Assembly: GCA_031551765.1 (NCBI GenBank)
Contig: JAVBNC010000036.1
Span: 1-26,196, forward strand
DNA from: JAVBNC01 sp031551765
GTDB taxonomy: Bacteria; Desulfobacterota; Desulfovibrionia; Desulfovibrionales; Desulfovibrionaceae
Reading direction: 5' to 3'
DNA length: 26,196 nt
A program made the position numbers and the translations under genes. Below, piece after piece: positions 13,922 through 23,210 of the stretch. The notes beneath the pieces were generated by a model that ran no database searches, was not told the origin of the DNA, and saw only the letters and a list, made by a program, of their open reading frames with translations. Position 1 is the stretch's first letter; each line of letters begins with the position of its first letter.

Positions 13922-15307
13922 TCAATTTTTTTCGAGCCACTCCCGCAGCAGCGCGATCTGGTTGGCCACGGCCCGGGGGCCGGTGCCGCCGGGCGTGTTG
14001 CGGCGGGCCACGGCGGCGCGCATGTCCAGCACGGCGTATACGTCGCGGCCGATAAGCGGCGAGATGTCTTTCAGGTCCGCCAGGGCCAGGTCTTCCAGGC
14101 CCTGGCCCGCGTCTTCCGCCAGGGCCACGGCCCGGCCGGTGAGGTGGTGCGCTTCCCGGAAGGGCACGCCCTTGCCCACCAGGTAATCCGCCAGTTCCGT
14201 GGCGTTGAGAAAGCCCCGGCCCAGCGCGGCCTGCATGCGTTCCTTATTGAAGCCCAATTCCTTGACCATGCCGGCCATGGCCATCAGCGACAGCGTGACC
14301 GTGCGGTCCTGGTCCAGGAACGGTTCCTTGTCTTCCTGCAAGTCGCGGTTATAGGTCATGGGCAGGCCCTTGATGAGCGTAAGCAGCGAGAACAGCGAGC
14401 CATACGCCCGGCCGGTCTTGCCGCGCATCAGCTCGGCCACGTCCGGGTTCTTCTTCTGGGGCATGATGCTGGAACCCGTGGCGTACCCGTCCGGCAGCAG
14501 CACGAACCCGAACGCCGGGTTGGCCCACAGGATGAGGTCCTCGCACAGCCGCGAAAGGTGCGCCATAACCAGCGCGCCGCAGAACAGCGCTTCCGCCGCG
14601 AAGTCCCTGTCGGACACGGCGTCCATGCTGTTGATGAAGGTGCCGTGCATGTCCAGTTCCTTGGCCACGAACTCCGGGTCCAGCGGGTAGGTCGTGCCCG
14701 CCAGGGCCGCCGCGCCCAGCGGGGAAATCCGCACGCGCCTGTCCGCGTCCGCCATGCGTTCCACATCGCGTTTCAGCATGCACACATAGGCCAAGAGATG
14801 CTGCGCCAGGCTGACGGGCTGGGCGGGCTGCAAGTGTGTGCAGCCGGGCAGCAGGGTGTCTTTGTGCCCCTCCGCTTGCACGATAAGCGCCTTGGCCACG
14901 TCGCGGGCCAGTTCCTGCCAGGCGCGCAGCCGGTCGGACACGAAGAGCCGGAAATCCAGTGCCACCTGGTCGTTGCGGCTTCTGCCCGTATGCAGTTTTT
15001 TGCCCGCGTCCCCGATCAGCTCAGTCAGGCGGCTCTCGATGTTCATGTGCACGTCTTCCAGTTCCCGCTTCCATACGAACACGCCGGATTCTATCTCTTT
15101 TTTGACGGCCGCCAGCCCCTTGGCTATGGCGTCCGCCTCTTTTTTCGTCAGCACGCCCTGTTTGGCCAGCATGCGCGCGTGCGCCGTGGACCCGGCAATA
15201 TCCTGCGCGTATAGCGCCCTGTCATACGAAACAGAGTCCGTATACTCCCGCACCAGTTCCGCCGTGCCCTGCTTAAACCGCCCGCCCCAAGTCTGTTGTT
15301 TGCTCAT
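13922..15307 (-). CDS. argH: Argininosuccinate lyase
   Basis: Splits argininosuccinate into arginine and fumarate, the last step of arginine synthesis. 461 residues from the ATG at 15307, preceded by AGGAG 8 nt upstream; a reading from 15373 would start inside a repeat element and adds 22 residues unlike the family. The signature GSSIMPQKKNPD of the fumarase/aspartase superfamily is present, and the N-terminal WGGRFKQGTAELVREYTDSVSYD matches the family start. It is the third gene of argF-argG-argH, but argG is 322 bp upstream beyond a terminator and repeats, so it may have its own promoter or depend on read-through. Confidence 0.97.
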   Translation of the reverse strand: MSKQQTWGGRFKQGTAELVREYTDSVSYDRALYAQDIAGSTAHARMLAKQGVLTKKEADAIAKGLAAVKKEIESGVFVWKRELEDVHMNIESRLTELIGDAGKKLHTGRSRNDQVALDFRLFVSDRLRAWQELARDVAKALIVQAEGHKDTLLPGCTHLQPAQPVSLAQHLLAYVCMLKRDVERMADADRRVRISPLGAAALAGTTYPLDPEFVAKELDMHGTFINSMDAVSDRDFAAEALFCGALVMAHLSRLCEDLILWANPAFGFVLLPDGYATGSSIMPQKKNPDVAELMRGKTGRAYGSLFSLLTLIKGLPMTYNRDLQEDKEPFLDQDRTVTLSLMAMAGMVKELGFNKERMQAALGRGFLNATELADYLVGKGVPFREAHHLTGRAVALAEDAGQGLEDLALADLKDISPLIGRDVYAVLDMRAAVARRNTPGGTGPRAVANQIALLREWLEKN

Positions 15308-15331
15308 CTGCCCGCTCCTGAAATCAATTTT

Positions 15332-15409
15332 GTCGAAGCCATCTAAGAGTGAGAGCAGGGCGCTGCCCTGCACCCGCCAGGGGTTAGCACCCCTGGACCC
15401 CTTTCAGGG
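15332..15409 (+). repeat. Intergenic palindromic repeat, copy 4
   Basis: GTCGAAGCC head, GAGAGCAGGGC/GCCCTGC stem, CACCCGCC, CCAGGGG/CCCCTGG stem and a GACCCCTTTCAGGG end. It is the only copy whose head is close to a start codon: it lies 24 nt upstream of argH and points away from it. Confidence 0.85.
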
Positions 15410-15460
15410 TGGCTAATGGGTAAGGTGCTTATATGCCGCCAGGTGCCAGCGTGGAAAGTT

Positions 15461-15496
15461 GAAAAAGGGCGGCGCTGCAATCACAGAACGCCGCCC
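15461..15496 (-). terminator. Intrinsic terminator after argG
   Basis: On the minus strand an 8-bp stem GGGCGGCG/CGCCGCCC with a 14-nt loop is followed by TTTTTC. It lies 134 nt after the argG stop and would end most transcripts before argH. Confidence 0.7.
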
Positions 15497-15556
15497 CGAT
15501 CAAAGCCGTTTCCTACTATACCACCCTGATAAAGTTCTTTGGAAGGGGATGGGGGT

Positions 15557-15606
15557 CCGGGGGAAGGGGAAACCTTTCTTCCAAGAAAGGTTTCCCCTTC
15601 CCCCGG
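15557..15606. repeat. Long perfect hairpin between argG and argH
   Basis: Perfect 24-bp inverted repeat with a 2-nt CC loop, built from runs of G, A, C and T (CCGGGGGAAGGGGAAACC, TTTCTT and its complement). There is no T run, so it may end or protect the argG transcript in another way. Only one copy is in the window. Confidence 0.85.
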
Positions 15607-15629
15607 CCGCCGGAGGCATTCTCCCCCTC

Positions 15630-16832
15630 TTACTTCTTCATACCCCTGGCGGCGTGGCCCTGGATTCTCCAGCCGTTGAGGCGGATGAAGCCGGTGGCTT
15701 CGGCCTGGTTGTAGACGTCGTCGCGTTCAAAGGTGGCCAGGTCCACGCGGAACAGGGAGTAGGGGGACTTTCTGCCCACGCAGTAGGCGTTGCCCTTGTA
15801 CAGTTTGACGCGCACGGTGCCGGTCACGCGTTCCTGGGATTTGTCCACCAGGGCCTGGATGGCTTCGCGTTCCGGGGCGTACCAGAATCCGTTGTACACG
15901 CAGGCGGCGTAGCGCGGGATGAGGGAATCGCGCAGATGCATGACTTCGCGGTCCAGGCAGATGCCTTCCAGGTCGCGGTGGGCGAGATGGATGACCGTGC
16001 CGCCGGGGGTTTCGTACACGCCGCGGGCCTTCATGCCCACGAAGCGGTTTTCTACCATGTCCATGCGGCCCACGCCGTGGCGGCCCGCGATTTTGTTCAG
16101 GGTCATGATCAGCTTGGCGGGCGACATTTTTTCGCCGTTGATGGCCACGGGGTCGCCCGCTTCAAAGTCGATGGTCAGGTATTCCGGCTTGTCCGGCGCG
16201 TTGACCGGGTCCACGGCCAGAGTGTAGCTGCCGGGCCCGGCTTCTTCCCAGGGGTCTTCCAGCTCGCCGCTCTCGTAGCTGAGGTGCAGCATGTTGCGGT
16301 CCATGCTGTAGTGTTTGGCGCCGGTGGGCAGGGGAATGTCGTGCTTTTCCGCGTAGTTGTTCAGGTCCGTGCGGGACTTGAACTCCCAGGAGCGCCAGGG
16401 CGCGATGACCTGGATATCCGGGGCCAGCGACATGACGGTCAGCTCAAAGCGCACCTGGTCGTTGCCCTTGCCCGTGGCGCCGTGGGCCACGGCGTCCGCG
16501 CCTTCTTTCCTGGCGATTTCCACCATGCGCTTGGCGATCAGGGGACGGGCGATGGAAGTGCCCATCAGGTAGCGGCCTTCGTAAATGGCCCCGGCCCGCA
16601 TCATGGGGAACACGAAGTCCTTGGCGAATTCTTCGCGCAGGTCTTCCACATAGGCTTTGGTGGCTCCGGTTTTCAGGGCTTTTTTATCCACGCCGTCCAG
16701 GTCTTCTTCCTGGCCCAGGTCGCAGGTCATGGTGATGACTTCGCATTTATACGTTTCCGCAATCCACTTGAGGATGACGGAAGTATCGAGTCCGCCGGAA
16801 TAAGCCAGAACGACTTTGTTAACTTTGCTCAT
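15630..16832 (-). CDS. argG: Argininosuccinate synthase
   Basis: Joins citrulline and aspartate using ATP. 400 residues, the normal length. The N-terminal AYSGGLDTSV is the PP-loop ATP-binding motif; GATGKGNDQVRFE, the DRNMLHLSYESGELEDP segment and APWRSWEF are typical. AAGGAA lies 8 nt before the ATG. It sits 55 nt after argF and is presumably in one transcript with it. Downstream a perfect hairpin and a terminator separate it from argH. Confidence 0.98.
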   Translation of the reverse strand: MSKVNKVVLAYSGGLDTSVILKWIAETYKCEVITMTCDLGQEEDLDGVDKKALKTGATKAYVEDLREEFAKDFVFPMMRAGAIYEGRYLMGTSIARPLIAKRMVEIARKEGADAVAHGATGKGNDQVRFELTVMSLAPDIQVIAPWRSWEFKSRTDLNNYAEKHDIPLPTGAKHYSMDRNMLHLSYESGELEDPWEEAGPGSYTLAVDPVNAPDKPEYLTIDFEAGDPVAINGEKMSPAKLIMTLNKIAGRHGVGRMDMVENRFVGMKARGVYETPGGTVIHLAHRDLEGICLDREVMHLRDSLIPRYAACVYNGFWYAPEREAIQALVDKSQERVTGTVRVKLYKGNAYCVGRKSPYSLFRVDLATFERDDVYNQAEATGFIRLNGWRIQGHAARGMKK

Positions 16833-16887
16833 GACGGGTTCCTTATTGGCCGGGTTATGAAATTAAAGCGATCCTTGAAAGGTGGTT

Positions 16888-17790
<903 letters not shown>

Positions 17791-17833
17791 GGCGTTCCTT
17801 AAAGGGCTTGGGCCCAGCATAAAGTAAAAAACT

Positions 17834-17862
17834 TGCATAGAGCCAAACGCGGCGCTTGTAAA
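17834..17862 (-). promoter_or_regulatory. Likely promoter of argF-argG
   Basis: On the minus strand TTTACA (17857-17862), 17-nt spacer, TATGCA (17834-17839), about 45 nt upstream of the argF start. Spacing is ideal and both boxes are near consensus. Confidence 0.5.
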
Positions 17863-17924
17863 CCCTGTTGCCGGGCTTTGCTTTTGGGGCTACTAGGTGA
17901 CGAGCGTTTCATCAGGAGTTGGGT

Positions 17925-19043
17925 ATGCTTTTTTCCCTGCCGGTACTCATGTACCACAGCGTCAGCGATGCGCCGGACGGCCTGTGCGTTTCCCCGGCGC
18001 ATTTTGAAGACCAGTGCCGCGCCCTGCAGCGCGCGGGCTGGCGGAGCATACCCCTGTGCGAAGCGGAAACCTACGCCCTGCGCGGCCGCACCCTGCCCGT
18101 GCGCACCCTGCTGATGACTTTTGACGACGGGTTTCTGGACAATTTCGTTTATGCCGCGCCCATCATGCGGGAATACCGCCACGCCGGGGCGGTGTTTCCA
18201 GTGCTGCGCGAGGTGGAGACTGAGAAAAAAGTGCGCCTGACCCTGGACGATCTGCGTTCCGGCGAAGTGGAGCGCGAAGCCTTTCCCGTTCCCCTTGGTC
18301 CCGTGGTGACGGATGACGCGGATGACGCGAGCGGGGCGGAAAGGCCGGAAAAGCCGGGCCGCTTTTGTTCCTGGGAAGAACTGCGCCGCTTGCAAGCGGA
18401 AGGCACATTGGCCTCGGCACCGCATTCCACAGACCACGGCCGGGTGTTGACCGGTCCCGCTTTTTCCGGCTTTCTCACGCCCAAGCCGCGCCACCGCTAC
18501 TTTGACCGCCTTCCTGTTTCCCTGCCTTGGGGTATGCCGCGTTTCAAACCGGCCCCGGCCCTGGCGGCCCGGGCTTTTTTCCCGGCCCCGGAGTTGATCG
18601 ACCTGGTCCGTGATCTGGTGCCCCAGAACGAAGGGGAAGCGGCGGCCTTTCTGGGCGGGGAGAAAAATCTGGCGGCCTTGAGCGCGGCCGTGGTCAAGCT
18701 GCCGTCCCTGGGCCGGGAAGAGACGGAAAGCGAGCACCGCGCCCGCTTGGCGCAAGAATTCGTCGCCTGCCGGGAACGCTTTGCCAAGGAATTGGGCCTG
18801 TCCCCCATCTCCTTTTGCTGGCCCTGGGGGCGGCACACGCCGGAAGCTCTGCAAGAGGCCAAGCGCGTGGGCTTTCAGGTTTTTTTCACCACCCGGCGGG
18901 GGGCCAACCTGCCCGGCTGCGCGGAACGTATCTGCCGCTTCCGGGTGGGATCCGTGCCGGGCGCGGATCTATTGCGCCAAGTGCGTTTTTTCGCCCTCAC
19001 TCCGGCAGCGGCGTTGTACGGACTGCTGCGTCCGTATCGCTGA
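17925..19043 (+). CDS. CE4 polysaccharide deacetylase family protein
   Basis: 372 residues. NodB-type catalytic pieces are present: LPVLMYHSVSD at the start, MTFDDGF (motif 1 with the catalytic Asp pair) and PHSTDHGR (motif 2, H-S-T-D-H, with two metal-binding His). Such enzymes remove N-acetyl groups from glycans. A long insert (about residues 80-160) separates the two motifs and contains the acidic TDDADDASG; another insert of about 100 residues follows motif 2. There is no signal peptide, unusual for an enzyme acting on cell-wall or surface glycans, so it may modify a cytoplasmic lipid- or nucleotide-linked sugar. AGGAG lies 7 nt before the ATG. It diverges from argF. Confidence 0.87.
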   Translation: MLFSLPVLMYHSVSDAPDGLCVSPAHFEDQCRALQRAGWRSIPLCEAETYALRGRTLPVRTLLMTFDDGFLDNFVYAAPIMREYRHAGAVFPVLREVETEKKVRLTLDDLRSGEVEREAFPVPLGPVVTDDADDASGAERPEKPGRFCSWEELRRLQAEGTLASAPHSTDHGRVLTGPAFSGFLTPKPRHRYFDRLPVSLPWGMPRFKPAPALAARAFFPAPELIDLVRDLVPQNEGEAAAFLGGEKNLAALSAAVVKLPSLGREETESEHRARLAQEFVACRERFAKELGLSPISFCWPWGRHTPEALQEAKRVGFQVFFTTRRGANLPGCAERICRFRVGSVPGADLLRQVRFFALTPAAALYGLLRPYR

Positions 19044-19103
19044 CGGTATATTTCCGACTTCGCTTCCGCCTGGGGCTTCATACATAAAAAATGGATGCCG
19101 TGC

Positions 19104-19132
19104 TTGTACTATCGGCATTCTGATCTTATTGT
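19104..19132 (+). promoter_or_regulatory. Possible promoter of the MFS gene
   Basis: TTGTAC (19104-19109), 17-nt spacer, TATTGT (19127-19132), 55 nt before the start codon. The fit is moderate. Confidence 0.4.
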
Positions 19133-19186
19133 CAGCACTAGACCCGTTGTTGCGTGCAACGCCTCACCAGTTCCGGGAGGGCTGTC

Positions 19187-20689
19187 ATGAAATTCCATTC
19201 TTCCGTGCTCACGCCCAGCAGCGCCCGTATTATGCCCTGGCTTGTGGCTGTGGCGTTTTTCATGCAGATGCTGGACGGCACTATCTTGAACACGGCTCTG
19301 CCCAGCATGGGCGAAAGCCTGAACGTGGACCCCCTGCGCATGCAGGCCGTTGTGGTGGCCTATATGCTGACCACGGCGCTGCTCATCCCGGCTTCCGGGT
19401 GGATGGCGGACCGTTTCGGCACGCGCCGCATTTTTGTGGTCGCCATTTTTCTCTTTACCCTGGGGTCCTTGCTGTGCGCTTTGTCCACCACGCTGAATTT
19501 CCTGGTATTTTCGCGCATTGTGCAGGGCGTGGGCGGTGCGCTCATGGTGCCCGTGGGGCGTCTGGCCATTTTGCGGGCCTTTCCGCGCTATGAGCTGGTG
19601 CAGATGTTCAGCTTCATCACCACGCCGGGCCTGATCGGCCCGCTGGTGGGGCCGACCTTGGGCGGCTTTCTGGTGCAGTACGCCACCTGGCACTGGATTT
19701 TCCTGATCAATATCCCCGTGGGCGTCGTCGGCTGCCTGCTGACCTTCCGCTATATGCCGGAACTGAAGGCGGAAAATCTGGCGCGTTTTGACTGGCAGGG
19801 CTTTTTCTTCTTCAGCGGCGGCATGGTGCTGATCACCTTCGCGGCGGAAGGGTTCGGCGAGCTGAACTTGCCCCGGGTGCAGGCGACCCTGCTGTGCATT
19901 ACCGGGCTTATTTTGATCGCGCTCTACTGGCTGCGGGCCGCGCACGCGGAACACCCGCTTTTCCCCGCGCATCTGTTCCGCACCCGCAGTTTTACTGTGG
20001 GCATTCTGGGCAACCTGTTTTCCCGCCTGGGCAGCGGGGCCATACCCTTTCTTACTCCTTTGTTCCTGCAGATGGGCTTGGGTTTTTCCCCCTTTGTGGC
20101 GGGCATGACCATGATTCCCACGGCCGTGGCCGGCATTGTGGGCAAAAATCTGGTCAAGCCCCTGCTGGACCGCATGGGGTTCCGGCTCTTCCTCACCGTG
20201 AACACCGCCCTGGTGGGCCTGCTGATGAGCGGCTTTTCCCTGATTTTCCGGCACACGTCTTACGTGGCGTTGCTGTGTTATCTTGGGGTGTTCGGGGTCA
20301 TCAACTCCATGCAGTTCACGGCCATGAACTCCGTGACGCTCATCGACCTGGACGACAGCGAAGCCAGCAGCGGCAACGGTATGCTTTCCGTGGTCATGCA
20401 GGTGGCTTCCTGCACGGGCGTGGCCTTGGCCGCCGCGGTGCTCACGGGCTTTACCGGGGGCAAGGACGACCTGGACCCGCAGCAGCTCATGACCGCGTTC
20501 CACTATACGTACCTGTGGGTCGGGGCGGCCACGCTGTTTACCACGGTCATTTTTCTGCAAACCCCGAAAAACACGGGTGAGGCTCTTGCGTCGCCTGCGG
20601 CCGCTCCCGCGGCGGACAAGACGGAATGCCCGTCCTGCCCGGCGCCGAAGCCCGAAGAGACGCGCAAGGACGACGGCAAGTTTGAATAA
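19187..20689 (+). CDS. MFS drug/metabolite exporter, DHA2 family (MdtD-like)
   Basis: 500 residues from the ATG at 19187, with GGGAGGG 5 nt upstream. The sequence follows E. coli MdtD closely: FFMQMLDGTILNTALPSM, YMLTTALLIPASGWMADRFGTRRIF, FTLGSLLCALS, RIVQGVGGALMVPVGRL, ATWHWIFLINIPVGVVG, LFRTRSFTVG, RLGSGAIPFLTPLFLQMGLGFSPF and ASSGNGMLSVVMQ. About 14 helices are expected, exporting toxic compounds or metabolites with protons; the substrate is unknown. The C-terminus carries a hydrophilic Ala/Pro-rich tail with ECPSCPAP and a charged end, not in E. coli. It may be separate from the deacetylase gene, since a promoter lies between them. Confidence 0.9.
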   Translation: MKFHSSVLTPSSARIMPWLVAVAFFMQMLDGTILNTALPSMGESLNVDPLRMQAVVVAYMLTTALLIPASGWMADRFGTRRIFVVAIFLFTLGSLLCALSTTLNFLVFSRIVQGVGGALMVPVGRLAILRAFPRYELVQMFSFITTPGLIGPLVGPTLGGFLVQYATWHWIFLINIPVGVVGCLLTFRYMPELKAENLARFDWQGFFFFSGGMVLITFAAEGFGELNLPRVQATLLCITGLILIALYWLRAAHAEHPLFPAHLFRTRSFTVGILGNLFSRLGSGAIPFLTPLFLQMGLGFSPFVAGMTMIPTAVAGIVGKNLVKPLLDRMGFRLFLTVNTALVGLLMSGFSLIFRHTSYVALLCYLGVFGVINSMQFTAMNSVTLIDLDDSEASSGNGMLSVVMQVASCTGVALAAAVLTGFTGGKDDLDPQQLMTAFHYTYLWVGAATLFTTVIFLQTPKNTGEALASPAAAPAADKTECPSCPAPKPEETRKDDGKFE

Positions 20690-20737
20690 AGGGAAGGCTG
20701 GGGCCTTGAGGCCTTCGGTCCGTTTGACTGGCGGGGT

Positions 20738-21244
20738 CTATTTTTCCGGACTGTTGCGCCGCGCGGAAAAAAAACCGCGCAAGAGCGCCGCGCACTCTTC
20801 TTCCAGAATGCCGCCGCAGTGCCAGACCGTGTGGTTGTGGTGGGGCAGTTCCAGCCCTTCGAGTTGCGAGACGACAGCCCCGGCCCTGGGGTCCGCCGCG
20901 CCGTAGACCAGGCCCTTGACGCGGGCGTGCACCAGAGCCCCGGCGCACATCAGGCAGGGTTCCAGGGTGGCCAGCAACACGCAGCCGGTCAGGCGGTAAT
21001 TGCCCAGGGTTTGCGCGGCTTGGCGCAGCGCCTGGATTTCCGCGTGCGCCGTGGGGTCGTTGGCTTGCAGCGGGGCGTTGCGGCCCCGGCCTATGACCGC
21101 CCCATCCGGCGCGACGACAACGGCGCCCACGGGCACTTCCCCGTCATGGGCGGCCAGGGTTGCCTGGTCAAGAGCCAGGCGCATGAGGTTTTCCCAGCTT
21201 TCCCAGGAAGGGGGAGGGGAGGGGATGATGCGGCGGAAGCTCAT
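20738..21244 (-). CDS. tadA: tRNA-specific adenosine deaminase
   Basis: Converts the wobble adenosine of tRNA-Arg(ACG) to inosine. 168 residues with the zinc and catalytic motif TAHAEI (H67, E69) and EPCLMCAGALVHAR (C97, C100), and an N-terminal LMRLALDQA that aligns with E. coli TadA. The chosen start at 21244 has no clear ribosome site; the gene begins 12 nt after the LOG-family gene, so it may be translated by coupling. Another ATG at 21184 would remove 20 residues, including conserved-looking ones. It converges with the MFS gene. Confidence 0.93.
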   Translation of the reverse strand: MSFRRIIPSPPPSWESWENLMRLALDQATLAAHDGEVPVGAVVVAPDGAVIGRGRNAPLQANDPTAHAEIQALRQAAQTLGNYRLTGCVLLATLEPCLMCAGALVHARVKGLVYGAADPRAGAVVSQLEGLELPHHNHTVWHCGGILEEECAALLRGFFSARRNSPEK

Positions 21245-21256
21245 TAGTGGCTGTTT

Positions 21257-21910
21257 CTAGATGATCACGTGCCGCCGGATGTGCTCCACCACTTCTTCCG
21301 GGCTGTCCTTGACCACCACCAGGTCCAGTTCCTTGGGCCCGATAAAGCCTTCGGAAACCATGCGGTCGCGCATCCAGCCCAGAAAGCCGTTCCAGAAGGA
21401 GCTGTCGTAGAGCACGATGGGAAAGGGTTTGATGCGGTGGGTCTGGGCCAGCACAAAGGCTTCGGAAAGCTCGTCAATGGTGCCCATGCCGCCGGGCATG
21501 ACCACATAGGCCATGGCGTATTTGACAAACATCAGCTTGCGCACGAAAAAGTAGCGGAAATCGCAGCGGGTTTTGACGTACTGGTTGCACTGCTGCTCGT
21601 TGGGCAGGTGGATGTGCAGGCCCACGGACGTGCCGCCCGCCTCGAACGCGCCCTTGTTGCCAGCCTCCATAAGGCCGGGGCCGCCGCCGGTAATCACGCC
21701 GTAGCCGGCTTCCGCCAGCAGGCGGGACACTTTTTCCGTGTCTTCGTAGATCGGGGTGCCGGGCTTGGCCCTGGCGGACCCGAAAATGGAAACGCAGCGC
21801 CGCGTGTTGTTCAGAGCCTCGAACCCATCCACCACTTCCGCGATGATTTTGAACAGACGCCAGGAGTTCTGGTTGGAAAGGGCATCCAGGAGATAGTCGG
21901 AAGAAGACAT
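21257..21910 (-). CDS. LOG-family nucleotide phosphoribohydrolase
   Basis: 217 residues from the ATG at 21910 with AAGGAG 8 nt upstream; two earlier in-frame starts lack such a site. The two family motifs are clear: ITGGGPGLME (74-82) and MPGGMGTIDE (138-147). The family is often labelled lysine decarboxylase, but the tested members release a free base from nucleoside 5'-monophosphates (cytokinin-activating LOG in plants; PpnN-type in bacteria). Here the substrate is unknown. It is 12 nt upstream of tadA and probably co-transcribed; yjiG lies 126 bp beyond on the same strand. Confidence 0.92.
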   Translation of the reverse strand: MSSSDYLLDALSNQNSWRLFKIIAEVVDGFEALNNTRRCVSIFGSARAKPGTPIYEDTEKVSRLLAEAGYGVITGGGPGLMEAGNKGAFEAGGTSVGLHIHLPNEQQCNQYVKTRCDFRYFFVRKLMFVKYAMAYVVMPGGMGTIDELSEAFVLAQTHRIKPFPIVLYDSSFWNGFLGWMRDRMVSEGFIGPKELDLVVVKDSPEEVVEHIRRHVII

Positions 21911-21986
21911 GCGGGGCTCCTTGCAAACGGGAATATATCCGTACTTCATACCCGCTTCCCGGCTTGCAGGCAACCGGGGGCTATCC

Positions 21987-22017
21987 CGGCGGCCGGAACT
22001 TCCCGTCCCGGCCGCCG
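21987..22017 (-). other. GC hairpin after yjiG
   Basis: Perfect 10-bp stem CGGCGGCCGG/CCGGCCGCCG with an 11-nt loop, 19 nt after the yjiG stop. There is no T run, so it is at best a weak terminator. Confidence 0.4.
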
Positions 22018-22036
22018 AAGGGCGGAATGCCGCCCG

Positions 22037-22510
22037 CTACATGAACTGCACGCAGAGGCGCATCAGCCACATGCCGACCATGCCGTTGATGACGCAGATA
22101 ATGAAATGCCAGCCCCAGTACCGGCGGTTGGCGTCCGCCGTGCCCAAGCAGCGGCCCGCCTGCTGCAGAAAGCCGCCCATCAGAAAGAAGCCGGGCGTGA
22201 GCACGGAAATGTCCATGCCGGTCAGCTGTCCGCTGGCGTAAAGGCCGGCGGCCACGCCCACGGCCCCGCCGCGCGAAAGAAAGGCCGTGCAGATAACCAC
22301 CATGCCCGCGCCGGGCAGGCCCCACAGGGCCATGATGGGCGCGGCGCCCACGCTGATCATGTCCAGCACTTTGGTTATTTTGAGGATCTGTATCAGCACG
22401 TAGGCCATGATGATGTTGGGCACCATGCTGGTGGTGGCTATGGTCCAGCCCTGGCGAGCGCCCTTGATGAACAGGTCGATGGGATTTTTGGTTGCGGTAG
22501 CGGTGCTCAT
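22037..22510 (-). CDS. yjiG: YjiG-like inner-membrane protein
   Basis: 157 residues. Matches E. coli YjiG in several blocks: NPIDLFIKGARQGWTIATTSMVPNIIMAYVLIQILKIT, MALWGLPGAGMVV, GGAVGVAAGLYASGQLTG, GRCLGTADANRRYWGWHF and the C-terminal VINGMVGMWLM. The family is the SpmB-like half of a two-protein nucleoside-recognition (Gate-domain) pair. About four membrane helices. The transported molecule is not known. AGGAG precedes the ATG, and the gap to yjiH is 9 nt, so both are in one operon. Confidence 0.9.
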   Translation of the reverse strand: MSTATATKNPIDLFIKGARQGWTIATTSMVPNIIMAYVLIQILKITKVLDMISVGAAPIMALWGLPGAGMVVICTAFLSRGGAVGVAAGLYASGQLTGMDISVLTPGFFLMGGFLQQAGRCLGTADANRRYWGWHFIICVINGMVGMWLMRLCVQFM

Positions 22511-22519
22511 GGCGTGCTC

Positions 22520-23158
22520 CTATTCTTGGTTGGCGGTGCGTTTGCTGTCAAAGGCCAGGACGATGCGCATCAGGATAACGCCAAAGAATTTGCAGAGGAA
22601 AATAATGGCCAAAGGCAGGGAAATGGGCACCGCGAAAAACAGGAACAGCCCGCCCACGGAAGAGAAGTAGTTGGTAATGGTGCCGTTGCCGCTGAGCAGC
22701 AGCATACAGAGAATGGTGCGCTCTTTGTCGGTGATGGTGCCGGAATCATACAACGCCTTGGCCATGGCCGCGCCGCCGTCGGAGCTTTGCAGGCCGGTGA
22801 TGAAGGCCAGTCCGCAGGCGCCGGGAATGCCAAGTATGGGGCGGAAGATCGGGGTGATCAGCTTTTGCGCCGCGGCCAGCCCGCCGTAGCCTTCCACTAT
22901 GCTCACCAGGCCCAGCGCCAGAATGACCGAGGGCATCAGGCTCATGGTAAAGAGAAAGCCGTCCCTGGCGCCGCTGCCCTTGGACCCGATAAAAGTCCCC
23001 TTGGCCCCGGAAATGGTGCCGAAGGCCCCGGTAAGGGTGTTAAAATCCAGCACATTCCAGGGGGGAGCGGATTTGGTAAGCAGTCCGGAAAAGATCACGA
23101 CTGCGAACATGAGAACGATGTAGCTGCTCCATGAGACTTTTTGGTTGGCATCGGCCAT
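22520..23158 (-). CDS. yjiH: YjiH-like Gate-domain membrane protein
   Basis: 212 residues from the ATG at 23158, with GGAGGG 9 nt upstream; a longer frame open to 23347 has no family similarity. Contains the Gate (nucleoside recognition) domain features SLMPSVILALGLVSIVEGYGGL, FRPILGIPGACGLAFITGLQSSDGGAAMAK and LLLSGNGTITNYFSSVGGLF. Several helices are visible. It is the SpmA-like partner of YjiG. Function is unknown in E. coli as well; a transporter role is inferred from the domain. Confidence 0.9.
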   Translation of the reverse strand: MADANQKVSWSSYIVLMFAVVIFSGLLTKSAPPWNVLDFNTLTGAFGTISGAKGTFIGSKGSGARDGFLFTMSLMPSVILALGLVSIVEGYGGLAAAQKLITPIFRPILGIPGACGLAFITGLQSSDGGAAMAKALYDSGTITDKERTILCMLLLSGNGTITNYFSSVGGLFLFFAVPISLPLAIIFLCKFFGVILMRIVLAFDSKRTANQE

Positions 23159-23210
23159 ACAAGAAACCCTCCATGCTGTTACAGGTGCGCCGCCCGCAAT
23201 GCCACACAGC

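Noticed and set aside
15308..15373. A 22-residue N-terminal extension of ArgH
   Set aside because: It translates the repeat element (MQGSALLSLLDGFD); the same peptide appears from the copy near 26134, and a proper ribosome site lies before the ATG at 15307.
17791..17924. ArgR box before argF
   Set aside because: No AT-rich TGAAT/ATTCA pair is present in the gap.
20693..20716. Possible terminator between the MFS gene and tadA
   Set aside because: Only a 6-bp GAAGGC/GCCTTC stem and no T run.
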